Positions 7,119 to 13,367 of a DNA stretch of 16,467 bases are shown here, piece after piece; the first letter of the stretch is position 1; the number at the start of each line of letters is the position of its first letter. Location: NCBI GenBank assembly GCA_005888075.1, contig VBKD01000076.1, positions 1-16,467 of the forward strand. Direction: 5' to 3'. This DNA is from Chloroflexota bacterium. GTDB taxonomy: Bacteria; Chloroflexota; Dormibacteria; Dormibacterales; Dormibacteraceae. The position numbers were made by a program, and so were the translations under genes. The notes under the pieces are model-generated. The model saw only the letters and a list, made by a program, of their open reading frames with translations, made no database searches and was not told the origin of the DNA.

Positions 7119-7658
7119 ATGCATTCGTCCATAACCCTGAACTGGTGGGCGATCGCCTTGCGCGGGGTGGCCGCCATTCTGCTCGGTATCGCCGCATTTG
7201 CCCTGACGGGCATCACCCTGCTCGTCCTCCTCGCGGTTTTCGTCGCATACCTTTTCATCGACGGCGTGTTCGCGCTCGTGGCCGGTGTGCGGGCCCGTTC
7301 ATGGATACTCGCCATCGAAGGCGCGCTGGGGATCATCGTCGGCGTCATCGCGCTCGTGTGGCCGAACGTGACCTTGCTAGCGCTGGCGCTTCTCATCGCA
7401 GCCTGGGCGATCCTCACCGGAATCGCCGAGCTGGCCGCGGCCGTGTCGCTGCGCCGCGTGATCCGGAACGAATGGCTGCTGGCGCTGGGCGGTGTGCTTT
7501 CCATCGTGTTCGGGATCGCGGTTGCACTCTTCCCGGCTGCTGGGCTGTTCGCGATCGTGTACGTCATCGGAGCGTACGCACTCGTGTGGGGCGTCATCCT
7601 GCTCGCGCTGGCGTTTCGACTGCGCGGCTACCACAGAGCCCCCATCGCCGCCGCCTGA
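7119..7658 (+). CDS. HdeD/DUF308-family membrane protein
   Basis: Small integral membrane protein, 179 residues, with about six hydrophobic helices in three repeated helix pairs: residues 10-55, 62-108 and 119-170 show the same Gly/Ala-rich pattern (LRGVAAILLGIAAF, IEGALGIIVGVIAL, LGGVLSIVFGIAVA). This repeat is characteristic of the DUF308/HdeD family, whose E. coli member is tied to acid resistance; function in other phyla is not established. Start ATG 7119 has an excellent AAGGAGG six to seven bases upstream. It stands alone: 154 bases separate it from the FAH gene and the next gene begins at 7767. The gap 6965-7118 contains no gene or strong hairpin that I could see. Confidence 0.88.
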   Translation: MHSSITLNWWAIALRGVAAILLGIAAFALTGITLLVLLAVFVAYLFIDGVFALVAGVRARSWILAIEGALGIIVGVIALVWPNVTLLALALLIAAWAILTGIAELAAAVSLRRVIRNEWLLALGGVLSIVFGIAVALFPAAGLFAIVYVIGAYALVWGVILLALAFRLRGYHRAPIAAA

Positions 7659-7754
7659 CCGCCGCACGGGATGGGCAAGTTTGGCGCCAGGTGTGCGGTA
7701 TGCCCCCGTAGTTCATTCTTTCGGGCAAGCGCACTAATTTCGGGATCTCGGACG

Positions 7755-7760
7755 TAGACT
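7755..7760 (+). promoter_or_regulatory. -10-like hexamer of a possible leaderless start
   Basis: TAGACT ends six bases before the GTG at 7767, with no Shine-Dalgarno between. This fits transcription starting at the start codon. A convincing -35 was not found. Confidence 0.4.
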
Positions 7761-7766
7761 CAACCG

Positions 7767-8324
7767 GTGGTCCCAGCTCCAGTGGTCGGCGACCGGTTGC
7801 TGCAGGGCGAGGATCCCGCGACCGTCAAGCCACAGGACGCCCGTCACTGGATCACCGTCTACCGCGAGATGATCGCCTTCAAGACCGATCTACTCGACCG
7901 TGTGAAGCGCGACATCAGCCGGGTGTCGCCGCCCGCGAAAACTGACCTCACCGACGACATAGGCCTGGTCGAAGCGCAGCTGGGACGCTATCAGCGCCGC
8001 CTTGGATACTGGTTTGATCGCCAGTGGGAGCTCGAAGGCATGCAGATCGACAGCGAGGCACGCACGATCTCGCGCGATGGCCACCTCGTCTCGCTTACAC
8101 GTCGAGAGTTCCAGATCCTGACCGTGCTGCTCAGCCGCCCGGACAAGTACTTCACCGCCGAGCAGCTGCTCATCGAAGCCTGGCACGACGGCCGGCTGCC
8201 GGAGGAGTCTCTCCGTACCTACATCACGCGAGTGAGGAAGAAATTGAAGGAGCTGCGGGCGGGCGCACATGTGGTGAACAAGTACCGGCGCGGCTACGCG
8301 CTGGTTTTCAGTCCGCCGGGCTAG
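7767..8324 (+). CDS. OmpR/PhoB-type winged-helix DNA-binding protein without receiver domain
   Basis: Predicted transcription regulator of 185 residues. Residues about 93-180 form a Trans_reg_C winged helix: ISRDGHLVSLTRREFQILTV, the HTH around YFTAEQLLIEAWHDG, then the recognition-helix region ESLRTYITRVRKKLKEL and the wing VNKYRRGYALVF. The N-terminal 90 residues are helical and charged (HWITVYREMIAFKTDLLDRV) and contain no phospho-acceptor receiver domain, so this is not an ordinary two-component response regulator, and no histidine kinase is nearby. The N-terminal part may be a dimerisation or ligand-sensing helical bundle; I do not recognise it. The GTG start is leaderless-like (TAGACT six bases upstream). 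Its 3' end overlaps the convergent gtrA-like gene by 17 bases. Confidence 0.82.
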   Translation: MVPAPVVGDRLLQGEDPATVKPQDARHWITVYREMIAFKTDLLDRVKRDISRVSPPAKTDLTDDIGLVEAQLGRYQRRLGYWFDRQWELEGMQIDSEARTISRDGHLVSLTRREFQILTVLLSRPDKYFTAEQLLIEAWHDGRLPEESLRTYITRVRKKLKELRAGAHVVNKYRRGYALVFSPPG

Positions 8325-8757
8325 CCACCAACTTCACCTCGGCCAGACGCCGCAGGTGGAACAGCACGTTTCGGAAGATCATGAAACGAACAGCGGTCGC
8401 GATCACATTGACCAATGTCAGCACCGCGATCTCGAGCGGAACCGCGGGGTCGCGACTCATGAGGTGCATGCCGACTACCGCCGCGTTGGTGAGGACGAAG
8501 GCGACGCCGAAAGCAATGAGCCCGCCCGCATGGTCGCGCAGCAAGCCGTGAGATCCTCGCACGCCAAACGTGAGGCGGCGGTTGGCCGCGGTGTTGGCAA
8601 CAGCGGTCACCAGAAGCGCGATTGTGTTGCTCTCCACCTCCGGTATGCGACCGCGCAGGACCCAGTACAGCGACGCATAAGCCGCGGTGCTGACCAAACC
8701 GACCCCTGAAAACCTGACCAGCTGACGACGAAGCCGCGCGGGCAAGGCAGCGGACAT
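8308..8757 (-). CDS. GtrA-like family membrane protein
   Basis: Small membrane protein of 149 residues with about four hydrophobic helices (roughly 13-35, 44-60, 78-98, 105-127). The N-terminal LVRFSGVGLVSTAAYASLYW and the helix-2 pattern TAVANTAANRRLTFG match the GtrA family. Relatives take part in flipping or transferring lipid-linked sugars for cell-surface polysaccharides or teichoic-acid decoration, often next to a glycosyltransferase, which is absent here. ATG 8757 has no clear Shine-Dalgarno; GATTCT (8769-8764 on the minus strand) lies six bases upstream, again leaderless-like. The C-terminus overlaps the convergent winged-helix gene by 17 bases. Confidence 0.85.
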   Translation of the reverse strand: MSAALPARLRRQLVRFSGVGLVSTAAYASLYWVLRGRIPEVESNTIALLVTAVANTAANRRLTFGVRGSHGLLRDHAGGLIAFGVAFVLTNAAVVGMHLMSRDPAVPLEIAVLTLVNVIATAVRFMIFRNVLFHLRRLAEVKLVASPAD

Positions 8758-8851
8758 GCGGGCAGAATCCGTCGCGTGTATGAGCGCACGGTAATAGCCG
8801 TCTCATAAATTGCTCAGAATCCCTTGCTCCGGATGAGGTACGCGTTGTCGC

Positions 8852-8857
8852 TATCCT
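8852..8857 (+). promoter_or_regulatory. -10-like hexamer of the pseudouridine salvage operon
   Basis: TATCCT ends seven bases before the GTG at 8865 with no Shine-Dalgarno, consistent with a leaderless transcript. No good -35 at the normal distance was seen. Confidence 0.4.
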
Positions 8858-8864
8858 CTGGCGG

Positions 8865-9704
8865 GTGATCGTTTCGATCGGGGACCTGGTGCTGGACATC
8901 TCGATCGCCCCCGTCGGCGCGCTCCAGCCTGACGACGATTCCCCGGCAGTGATCACGATCGGTGGTGGAGGCCAGGCGGCGAACTTCTGCGCCTGGGCCG
9001 CGGCGCTCGGCGACTCGTCACGGCTCGTGACCCGGGTCGGCGACGATGAACGAGGGCGGAGCCTTGTCGCCGATCTCGAGGCGCACGGCGTGGAGGTGTG
9101 CGCAGTGTGGGCGCCGGAGCCGACGGGCGCGATCGCGGTGCTGGTTGGGCCGAACGGGGACCGCACCATGGCCACCCAGCGTGGCGCGTGCGTGGGTCTG
9201 AGCCCAGGCGACCTGGACGAGCGGTGGTTCCACGATGTGCGGCTGATTCACGTCCCCGCTTATTCCCTGTTCGTGGAACCGCTCGCGAGCGCCACGCGTG
9301 CCGCCATCCGGCTGGTCCGCGAAGGAGGCGGCATGCTTGCCGTGGACCTCTCCTCTTCGGCGGGGGTGCGCGAATACGGCGCGACGCGGATGGCGTACGT
9401 CCTCGCGCGCCTCGCCCCTGAGGTGCTGTTCGCCACACAGGCCGAGGCCCAGACGCTGGCGGTTCCTCTCGAGAGCCTCGCCCAGGTGCCGGTCCTGAAG
9501 CTGGGGCCCACCGGCTGCCGGGTGTTCGGCCGGGTGATCCCGGCGCCGCCTGCGACCATCATCGACTCCACCGGCGCGGGCGATGCGTTTGCCGCCGCGT
9601 TTTGCGTCTCGTGGTTGGGAGGCGCGACGCCGATTGAATCGGCCGAGCGCGCGGTCGAGACCGCGGCGCAGGCGGTCACGATGCAAGGAGCCCGGCCGAG
9701 TTGA
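8865..9704 (+). CDS. psuK: PfkB-family carbohydrate kinase, probable pseudouridine kinase
   Basis: Ribokinase-like ATP-dependent kinase, 279 residues. The first PfkB signature is ITIGGGGQAANFCAWAAALG (30-49), preceded by the N-terminal SIGDLVLDI; the second is DSTGAGDAFAAAF (234-246), with Asp240 as the catalytic base. Pairing with a PsuG-type glycosidase immediately downstream (stop and start share TTGA) supports pseudouridine 5'-kinase: the kinase makes pseudouridine 5'-phosphate, which the partner splits to uracil and ribose 5-phosphate. PfkB kinases vary in substrate and the protein is somewhat shorter than the usual 300-310 residues, so the kinase assignment rests on context more than on its own residues. 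GTG 8865 lies seven bases after a -10-like TATCCT. Confidence 0.83.
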   Translation: MIVSIGDLVLDISIAPVGALQPDDDSPAVITIGGGGQAANFCAWAAALGDSSRLVTRVGDDERGRSLVADLEAHGVEVCAVWAPEPTGAIAVLVGPNGDRTMATQRGACVGLSPGDLDERWFHDVRLIHVPAYSLFVEPLASATRAAIRLVREGGGMLAVDLSSSAGVREYGATRMAYVLARLAPEVLFATQAEAQTLAVPLESLAQVPVLKLGPTGCRVFGRVIPAPPATIIDSTGAGDAFAAAFCVSWLGGATPIESAERAVETAAQAVTMQGARPS

Positions 9705-10579
9705 ACGCCCTGTTCCTGCTATCGCCCGAGGTGGCCGGCGCGCTGGCAGACCGGCGTCCTGTTGTCGCTCTCGAAACGTCGATCGTCGGACAGGGTCTGC
9801 CTGCGCCTCACAACCTCCGCGCGGCGCGCGGCTGCGAGGACGCCATCAGGAAGGAAGGCGCGGTGCCCGCGACCATCGCGGCGCTGGACGGACGTTTGCA
9901 TATCGGTCTCAGCGACGAAGAGCTGGAGCGGGTTGCCGAAGGTGCGACCAAAGTGAGCTCGAGGGATCTCGGGCCGGCGCTTGCGCTGCGGCGTGCCGGC
10001 GCAACGACAGTGGCCGCCACCATACGGGCCGCGGGGATGACAGGCATCCGGTTCATGGCGACTGGTGGCATCGGCGGTGTTCACCGAGGTCACCCGGAGG
10101 ACCAGTCTGCTGACCTCGAAGAGATCAGCCGTGTCGACGCAGCCGTGTTCTGCGCGGGGGCCAAGATCATCCTCGACCTTCCGCTCACGCTCGAGCGGCT
10201 CGAGAGCCTCTCGGTGCCGGTGCTCGGTTACGGCTGCGACGAGTTCCCCGCGTTCTATTCGCGCCACAGCGGCTGCCCGGTCAGCGCTCGTGTTGACACC
10301 CCTCAGGTTGCGGCGGGTGTGCTGCGGGCGGCGTGGGAGACCGGGAGCAAGGGAATCGTCGTGGCCGTGCCCCCGCCGGCGGAGCTGGATGGTGCGGAAC
10401 AGATGGCACAGCGCGCCGCTGCTGAGCTAGGCCACGTGGCCGGCGCTGACGTGAGCCCGCATCTGCTCAGGCGGGTGGCCGAGCTGTCAGGTGGTCGCTC
10501 GCTCGACCTCAACGTCGACCTGGTGATCAACAACGCACGCGTCGCGGCTCAGGTCGCGCGCGCCTACTCCTCCTCCTGA
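9701..10579 (+). CDS. psuG: Pseudouridine-5'-phosphate glycosidase
   Basis: Cleaves the C-C glycosidic bond of pseudouridine 5'-phosphate, giving uracil and ribose 5-phosphate, in RNA-nucleoside salvage. Family blocks are easily seen: VALETSIVGQGLPAPHN (22-38, Glu25 as general acid), TKVSSRDL (83-90, Lys84), MATGGIGGVHRG (119-130), QSADLEE with Asp138, AGAKIILDL (152-160, Lys155 as the Schiff-base lysine by comparison with E. coli PsuG), LGYGCDEFPAFY (175-186) and the C-terminal LVINNA (274-279). Length 292 residues is normal. The start is TTG 9701, in a TTGA overlap with the kinase stop, and AAGGAG lies about ten bases before it, indicating translational coupling. Confidence 0.94.
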   Translation: MNALFLLSPEVAGALADRRPVVALETSIVGQGLPAPHNLRAARGCEDAIRKEGAVPATIAALDGRLHIGLSDEELERVAEGATKVSSRDLGPALALRRAGATTVAATIRAAGMTGIRFMATGGIGGVHRGHPEDQSADLEEISRVDAAVFCAGAKIILDLPLTLERLESLSVPVLGYGCDEFPAFYSRHSGCPVSARVDTPQVAAGVLRAAWETGSKGIVVAVPPPAELDGAEQMAQRAAAELGHVAGADVSPHLLRRVAELSGGRSLDLNVDLVINNARVAAQVARAYSSS

Positions 10580-10598
10580 GGATCACGGCCGAAGCCGC

Positions 10599-10925
10599 AT
10601 GACGCCCGAATCGAAGTACGCGGCGCTGGCGGCCAAGCTCGTGGGGCAGCATGACGTCGCCGTCAGCGAAGGCAAGGGCTTTGGTTCCAGCGGCCAGCTG
10701 AAGGTGGAGGGAAGGATCTTCGCCATGCTGGTCAGAGGAGAGCTCGTGGTCAAGCTCGACACCCGCCATGTCGATGAGCTTGTCGAGTCAGGAGATGGCA
10801 GGCGCTTTGACGCCGGAAAAGGGAAGCCGATGCGCGAATGGTTCGTGCTGTCGCCCAGCTCCAGACGGCAGTGGCTTCCGCTGGCGAAGGAAGCCATGGA
10901 TTTCGTCAGAAGCCGAAAGGAATAA
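10599..10925 (+). CDS. TfoX N-terminal-domain protein
   Basis: Protein of 108 residues matching the single-domain TfoX/Sxy N-terminal family. Key parts are VSEGKGFGSSGQLKVEGRIF (22-41), LVVKLDTRHVDELVESGDG (49-67) and RRFDAGKGKPMREWFVLSP (68-86), the KL...LVxxGxgxxFd...G.pMreW pattern of the domain. In gammaproteobacteria Sxy/TfoX activates competence genes together with CRP, but stand-alone N-terminal-domain proteins are widespread and have no settled role, so competence should not be assumed. ATG 10599 starts 19 bases after psuG and may be cotranscribed with it. The stop TAA is followed at once by an intrinsic terminator. Confidence 0.85.
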   Translation: MTPESKYAALAAKLVGQHDVAVSEGKGFGSSGQLKVEGRIFAMLVRGELVVKLDTRHVDELVESGDGRRFDAGKGKPMREWFVLSPSSRRQWLPLAKEAMDFVRSRKE

Positions 10926-10956
10926 CCGGCGGGCCAGACATGGCCCGCCGGTTTTT
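10926..10956 (+). terminator. Rho-independent terminator, possibly bidirectional
   Basis: Perfect 11-bp GC-rich stem (CCGGCGGGCCA at 10926-10936, complement at 10941-10951), loop GACA, then TTTTT (10952-10956). AA before the stem extends pairing by two. It closes the psu/tfoX-type unit. It also lies just past the end of the convergent VOC gene and may stop that transcript too, though the minus-strand T-run is broken. Confidence 0.92.
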
Positions 10957-10969
10957 CAGACGAACGTCT

Positions 10970-11749
10970 TTACCGTGGCGTCTCCATCTTCAACAGCCCG
11001 AACACCGCGCCTTGCGGATCGCTCAGGATCGAGAAACGACCGCCCGGAAACTCTTGGGGCTCCATCATCTCCCGGGCCCCGAGGTCGGTTGCCTTCCCGT
11101 GCGCCTTGTCGACGTCGGCGACGGTGAAGTAGGCCATCCAGTAGGACGGAACCTCTTGCGGAACCATCGGATTCATCTCCATGGCTCCGAGGATGCTCTG
11201 TCCCTCGTGCTTGAACTCGGTGTAAGGCGGATTGGCGTCGCCCATGTCGCTTGTCTTCTGGCTCCAGCCGAAGACTTTGGTGTAAAACGCAGTCGCCTTG
11301 TCGATGCCGCGGGCGTTGAGCTCCCCCCAACCGAATGAGTTCGCCGCGCTTGTCACGTCGAAACCGTTCATCTGGTTGGGCTCCCATGCCGCGAAGTAAG
11401 CCCCCACCGGATCTTGAAAGACCACCATCCGGCCTGATTCCATGACCTTCATCGGTGGAGCGACCACCTTGCCGCCCGCCGCTTCGACTTTCTTGGCGAG
11501 CGCGTCCACATCACGGGTGCCGATGTAGATCATCCATGCGGACGGAGCGTTCGGGTCCTGATTCGGCCCGATGCCGGCCACGAACTTGTCGCCCGTCTTC
11601 GCCATCCCGTATCCGCGGGTCTCGGGACCGCCTACCTCGATCTTCCAGCCAAAGAGCTTCCCGTAGAAGTCGCGCGAGCGGGCCGGATCGGTGCTCGACA
11701 GGTCGAGCCATGACGGCGCGTTTGCCACGAATGTCTTGGCGTCTGACAT
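10970..11749 (-). CDS. Tandem-domain VOC (glyoxalase/bleomycin-resistance superfamily) protein
   Basis: 259 residues forming two VOC domains. Domain 1, about 10-125, opens with PSWLDLSSTDPARSRDFYGK and closes with VFQDPVGAYFAAWEP. Domain 2, about 136-255, opens with SFGWGELNARGIDKATAFYT and closes with ILSDPQGAVFGLLK. This double-VOC layout resembles the actinobacterial CFP30B/27-kDa-antigen group; such proteins are annotated as glyoxalase-like, but the reaction and metal use of this group are not firmly known. I chose ATG 11749 (MSDAK) because AGGAGG lies eight bases before it; upstream in-frame starts place the Shine-Dalgarno too close. It stands alone, convergent with the tfoX-type gene and divergent from the DsbA-like selenoprotein gene. 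Confidence 0.9.
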   Translation of the reverse strand: MSDAKTFVANAPSWLDLSSTDPARSRDFYGKLFGWKIEVGGPETRGYGMAKTGDKFVAGIGPNQDPNAPSAWMIYIGTRDVDALAKKVEAAGGKVVAPPMKVMESGRMVVFQDPVGAYFAAWEPNQMNGFDVTSAANSFGWGELNARGIDKATAFYTKVFGWSQKTSDMGDANPPYTEFKHEGQSILGAMEMNPMVPQEVPSYWMAYFTVADVDKAHGKATDLGAREMMEPQEFPGGRFSILSDPQGAVFGLLKMETPR

Positions 11750-11865
11750 ATTCATCGCCTCCTGAACCAAGCGCTCACGGGGCGCGTATTAGGCCCCGGT
11801 CTTCCCCCATTGTTACACCGTCGGGGTTAAGCAACGAATAAGGAATGCTGGCCCGCTCTGGGACG

Positions 11866-11871
11866 TATGTT
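11866..11871 (+). promoter_or_regulatory. -10-like hexamer before the DsbA-like selenoprotein gene
   Basis: TATGTT ends six bases before ATG 11878 with no Shine-Dalgarno in between, the same geometry as at 7755, 8852 and 14547. It supports 11878 as the true start. No clear -35 was found. Confidence 0.4.
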
Positions 11872-11877
11872 TCATTG

Positions 11878-12495
11878 ATGGCGCAAACATCGCCGGTCGA
11901 CCTCATCATCTTTTCGGACTACGTTTGACCCTGGTGCTACATCGACTCGGTCCGAGTCCAACACCTCGAGCAAGAAGGCCTTGTCAACGTGACATGGCTG
12001 CCCTTCGAGCTGCATCCTGAAGCGCCTGTCGAAGGCATCTCATTCGATGAATACTTCGGGCGCGGACGCTCAAAGCAGATAAGTGATCACCTGCAGTCGG
12101 TCGCAGCGCAGGTTGGTTTGACGATACGGCCGCGTGAGGTGATCATCAACTCGCGCCGCGCACTGGGCGCCGCGGAGTTCGCGCGCGAGCACGGTAAGTT
12201 CCTGGAGATGCACGACGCTCTGTTGAAGGCGCATTGGGAACAGACGGGTCGCCTCGAGAACATCGACGATCTCGTGCGCATCGGGACGGAGGTCGGTCTC
12301 GACGCGGGCGAGCTGCGAAGGGCCATCGAAGAGAATCGCTACGACGAAGTCATCGATGAGAACCGGCGCGTGGCCTCATCGGTCGGCATCAACGCGATAC
12401 CCGCCCACATCTTCGGACGCCGGTATCTCGTGCTCGGGGCTCAGCCGTACGAAGCCTTCAAGCAGGTCGTGGACAGGCTGCAGGCGGCTGAATGA
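11878..12495 (+). CDS. DsbA/FrnE-like thiol oxidoreductase, predicted selenoprotein (Sec at codon 17, UPWC motif)
   Basis: Predicted cytosolic thioredoxin-fold oxidoreductase of 205 residues; the TGA at 11926-11928 is read as selenocysteine. From ATG 11878 the frame gives VDLIIFSDYV (7-16), then TGA, then PWCYID. FrnE/DsbA proteins have a first beta-strand ending D-x-x-C-P-W-C at exactly this place, so TGA replaces the attacking cysteine and Cys20 is the resolving one. After the TGA the frame stays open for 188 codons and keeps family features: WLPFELHPEAP (40-50), an all-helical insert, and the cis-proline loop INAIPAHIFG (171-180) followed by GAQPYEAF. A SECIS-like hairpin lies just downstream of the TGA. 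A caller treating TGA as stop would start at GTG 11989 and lose residues 1-37 with the whole active site. The stop overlaps the next gene by ATGA. There is no signal peptide. A decayed Cys gene is the alternative, but it is less likely given the intact frame. Confidence 0.88.
11926..11928 (+). other. In-frame UGA, predicted selenocysteine codon
   Basis: Codon 17 of the DsbA/FrnE-like gene, in the first position of a Cys-Pro-Trp-Cys-type active site (U-P-W-C). Several neighbouring genes end in TGA, so this is not a code in which TGA always means an amino acid; local recoding is required. Confidence 0.85.
11929..11965 (+). promoter_or_regulatory. Bacterial SECIS-like element
   Basis: Stem-loop within the coding sequence directly after the UGA. 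The upper stem is GACTC (11944-11948) with GAGTC (11954-11958). The loop GGTCC (11949-11953) can close by one more G-C pair to leave GTC. A lower helix GGTG (11933-11936) with CACC (11962-11965) can form around an internal loop. The apical GGUC begins 21 bases after the UGA; in E. coli fdhF the same GGUC, contacted by SelB, begins 19 bases after it. The fold was done by eye. Confidence 0.78.
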
Positions 12496-13319
12496 GGATC
12501 GTCTCGCTCCTGCCAAGCGCCACGGAATCATTGTTTGCGCTCGGCCTGGGAGATCAGGTGGTCGCCGTCACGCACGAATGTGACTATCCGCCACAGGCGG
12601 CGTCCCTTCCGGTCGTGACGAGATCGACGCTCGCGCTGGAGCGCGAAGGGAGCGCGGGCATCGACGCCGCCGTGAGTCTGGCCGCGATGGAGGGCCGCTC
12701 GCTCTATGAGGTCGACACCGACGCGATCCTGCGGCTCGATCCGGATCTGGTGGTGGCACAGGACATCTGCGATGTTTGCGCGATCCCCGCGGACCAGGTC
12801 GCCGGAGCGCTCCGCGGGATCAGGATGATCCGGCAGCATCCCCACTTCCTCGCTGACGTGCTGGGCGATATCGACGAGCTGGCCGAGGCGTGCGGCGCGG
12901 ATGCAGGGCCGTTGATGATCGATCTGCGCCGTCGCATCCGTGTGGCCGCGGCCAGGGCGCGAGAGCTGAAGCGCGTTCGGGGGGTGTTTCTCGAGTGGCT
13001 CGATCCCCCGTACCGCGCTGGGCACTGGACGCCGGACCTGCTGGATATTGCTGGGATCGATGATCCGCTGGCGAGGGCGGGAGTGCCGTCAGCGGGCCTT
13101 TCGTGGGCTGACGTGAGAGAGGCGGCGCCGGAGCTCCTGGTGATGGCCCCGTGCGGGTTCGATCTCGCGCGCGCTCGCCGGGAGGCGGAGACGGTGCGAG
13201 AGCAGGTCGACGCGGTGGGGGCGGCGAAGGTGGTGGTGCTGGACGGGTCCGCGTACTTCAACCGGCCAGGGCCACGCCTGGTGGACTCGCTCGAAGTGCT
13301 GGTCGCAGCCAGGGATTGA
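12492..13319 (+). CDS. BtuF-like cobalamin-binding-type protein without signal peptide
   Basis: 275 residues resembling the solute-binding fold of BtuF/FecB (N-terminal MRIVSLLPSATESLFALGLG; LRLDPDLVVAQD at 80-91). It belongs to the frequent group annotated as cobalamin-binding protein that has no export signal: the chain starts directly at the first beta-strand, so it is probably cytosolic and not a transporter subunit. DICDVCAIP (91-99), with Cys93 and Cys96, and HECDYPP (28-34) are conserved-looking cysteine sites typical of this group. No BtuC/BtuD-type genes are nearby. Start ATG 12492 overlaps the stop of the DsbA-like selenoprotein (ATGA), so the two are translated together. Ligand and role are unknown; a redox link through the cysteine pair is possible but unproven. 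Confidence 0.82.
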   Translation: MRIVSLLPSATESLFALGLGDQVVAVTHECDYPPQAASLPVVTRSTLALEREGSAGIDAAVSLAAMEGRSLYEVDTDAILRLDPDLVVAQDICDVCAIPADQVAGALRGIRMIRQHPHFLADVLGDIDELAEACGADAGPLMIDLRRRIRVAAARARELKRVRGVFLEWLDPPYRAGHWTPDLLDIAGIDDPLARAGVPSAGLSWADVREAAPELLVMAPCGFDLARARREAETVREQVDAVGAAKVVVLDGSAYFNRPGPRLVDSLEVLVAARD

Positions 13320-13324
13320 GCACT

Positions 13325-13348
13325 CCCTCTCCCCCCGAGGGGAGAGGG
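13325..13348. terminator. Perfect hairpin between convergent genes, no T-run
   Basis: Stem CCCTCTCCCC (13325-13334) with GGGGAGAGGG (13339-13348), loop CCGA. It lies between the convergent btuF-like and transaldolase genes, six bases after the first stop. No run of T follows on either strand, so it may be a U-less terminator, an mRNA 3'-end stabiliser or one copy of a dispersed REP-like palindrome. Confidence 0.6.
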
Positions 13349-13367
13349 CGCTGGGAAGCAGCCCTAC

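Noticed and set aside
8321..9175. Minus-strand frame across the GtrA-like gene and kinase start
   Set aside because: Different frame from GtrA, low-complexity Ser/Arg/Thr composition, runs antisense to the PfkB kinase.
11926..11928. Genome-wide reassignment of TGA (to Trp or Gly)
   Set aside because: Several recognisable genes here, such as the permease and psuK, end in TGA at the expected place, so TGA is a normal stop.
11878..12495. Pseudogene explanation for the in-frame TGA
   Set aside because: Downstream frame is intact with no further damage, the TGA is exactly at the redox Cys position, and a correctly placed SECIS-like hairpin follows. A sequencing error at this one codon cannot be fully excluded.
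11989..12495. GTG 11989 as the true start of the DsbA-like gene
   Set aside because: It would begin after the first beta-strand and lack the CxxC-type centre that the family needs.
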